NCBI GenBank assembly: GCA_025928935.1
Contig: JAICNB010000026.1
Span: forward strand, 1-40,011
From: Acidimicrobiia bacterium
GTDB taxonomy: Bacteria > Actinomycetota > Acidimicrobiia > Spongiisociales > ZC4RG35
DNA length: 40,011 bases
Reading direction: 5' to 3'
Shown here piece by piece: positions 39,625 to 40,011 of this stretch. Both the position numbers and the translations under genes were made by a program. The notes below the pieces were generated by a model that saw only the letters and a list, made by a program, of their open reading frames with translations, searched no databases and was not told the origin of the DNA. Position 1 is the first letter of the stretch; every line of letters starts with the position of its first letter.

Positions 39625-40011
39625 GTGAGCGAGCACTCGCGCCAGGAGGTGGCTCGAAGGGGCGGAGTCGACCCCGGCTATGTAGAAAGGCTGGTGGAAC
39701 TCGGGATCCTGAAGCCGGACAAGGGAGGCGCCTTCTCCTCGGGTGATGTGCGCAAGGCCCGTTGGATTCACAGCCTGGAAGAGGCCGGCGTGCCCCTCGA
39801 AGAGATGGCTGAGGCAGTGCGCAGCGGAGCTCTCTCCTTCTCGTTCCTCGACATGAGTGCCTTCGACCGGTTCGCAGGGCTCGCCAACGTCACGTTCCAA
39901 GAGGTGAGCGAGACAAAGGGCATACCACTCGAGCTTCTGATGGTGGTCCGGGAGGCGTTCGGCCTGGCCGAACCCCGACCACACGACTATGTCCGTGAGG
40001 ACGAGCTAGCC
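39625..40011 (+). CDS. Adenylate cyclase-type protein, N-terminal regulatory part (cut by window end)
   Basis: 129 codons without a stop, running off the window. The segments GVDPGYVERLVELGILKPDK, GAFSSGDVRKARWIHSLEEA, LSFSFLDMSAFDRFAGL and LELLMVVREAFGLAEP match the helical regulatory domain that precedes the class III cyclase domain in actinobacterial adenylate cyclases (Rv1264-like in arrangement). The catalytic domain should lie beyond 40011 and cannot be checked here. GTG 39625 is preferred; there is no SD, but a TAAGGT box 6 bases upstream fits leaderless translation. A MerR-like regulator is the alternative, since the first 50 residues resemble a helix-turn-helix. Confidence 0.7.
   Translation, partial: MSEHSRQEVARRGGVDPGYVERLVELGILKPDKGGAFSSGDVRKARWIHSLEEAGVPLEEMAEAVRSGALSFSFLDMSAFDRFAGLANVTFQEVSETKGIPLELLMVVREAFGLAEPRPHDYVREDELA

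Noticed and set aside
1-40011. tRNA, rRNA, CRISPR arrays, insertion sequences
   Set aside because: Looked for cloverleaf ends, regularly spaced repeats and transposase motifs by eye; none seen. A dedicated scan could still reveal small RNAs.

Overview
The window is high-GC, gene-dense bacterial DNA with many GTG and TTG starts, stop/start overlaps (ATGA, GTGA) and TANNNT hexamers close to several start codons. Together with the MMPL transporter, the ECF sigma factor, the tandem dynamin-like GTPases and the class III cyclase N-terminal type, this suggests an actinomycetote, possibly Acidimicrobiia. The taxonomic guess is an inference from style and has low confidence. I see no rRNA, tRNA, CRISPR array, transposase or integrase, and no gene-free stretch above 300 bases.

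Left part (1-14353), mostly housekeeping and envelope genes. It holds an MMPL exporter facing a membrane protein across a shared hairpin, a two-domain SppA peptidase, a nucleoside-hydrolase lipoprotein, and a DUF2892 membrane protein followed by an ECF sigma factor fused to a zinc-finger anti-sigma-like domain; a 21-bp direct repeat flanks these last two genes. Next come an alpha/beta hydrolase coupled to a flavodoxin-like protein, two overlapping dynamin-like GTPases, an ArsR/YCII pair with a clear promoter and operator, and a 59-aa membrane protein.

Central part (14528-26688), the most interesting region. It is a dense run of genes of conflict or signalling type. In order: a polytopic membrane protein with a cytosolic Rossmann/TIR-like domain; TIR-TM-Ig-TPR; a lipoprotein; an alpha/beta hydrolase; a TPR protein; a trypsin-like protease; an M15 peptidase with a peptidoglycan-binding domain; a second TIR-TM protein; a convergent FHA-TIR-TM protein; a divergent SLOG-like sensor; an unknown protein; and a ComEC-like metallo-beta-lactamase. 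Three TIR proteins, two serine hydrolases, a cell-wall peptidase and an MBL enzyme with nearly no spacing look like a membrane-anchored, multi-effector immune or envelope-stress system. Two of the TIR genes have no ATG, GTG or TTG upstream of the domain, and the TPR and protease genes overlap in different frames.

Right part (26708-40011). It holds a nitrilase-family protein whose catalytic lysine position is arginine, a PspC protein, a membrane protein with a 46-aa gene overlapping its end, an acetolactate decarboxylase with an N-terminal RHH-like extension, a VOC protein, a cysteine-synthase-family enzyme, two giant coupled proteins of unknown function (1217 and 1503 aa), and the start of an adenylate-cyclase-type gene cut by the window edge.
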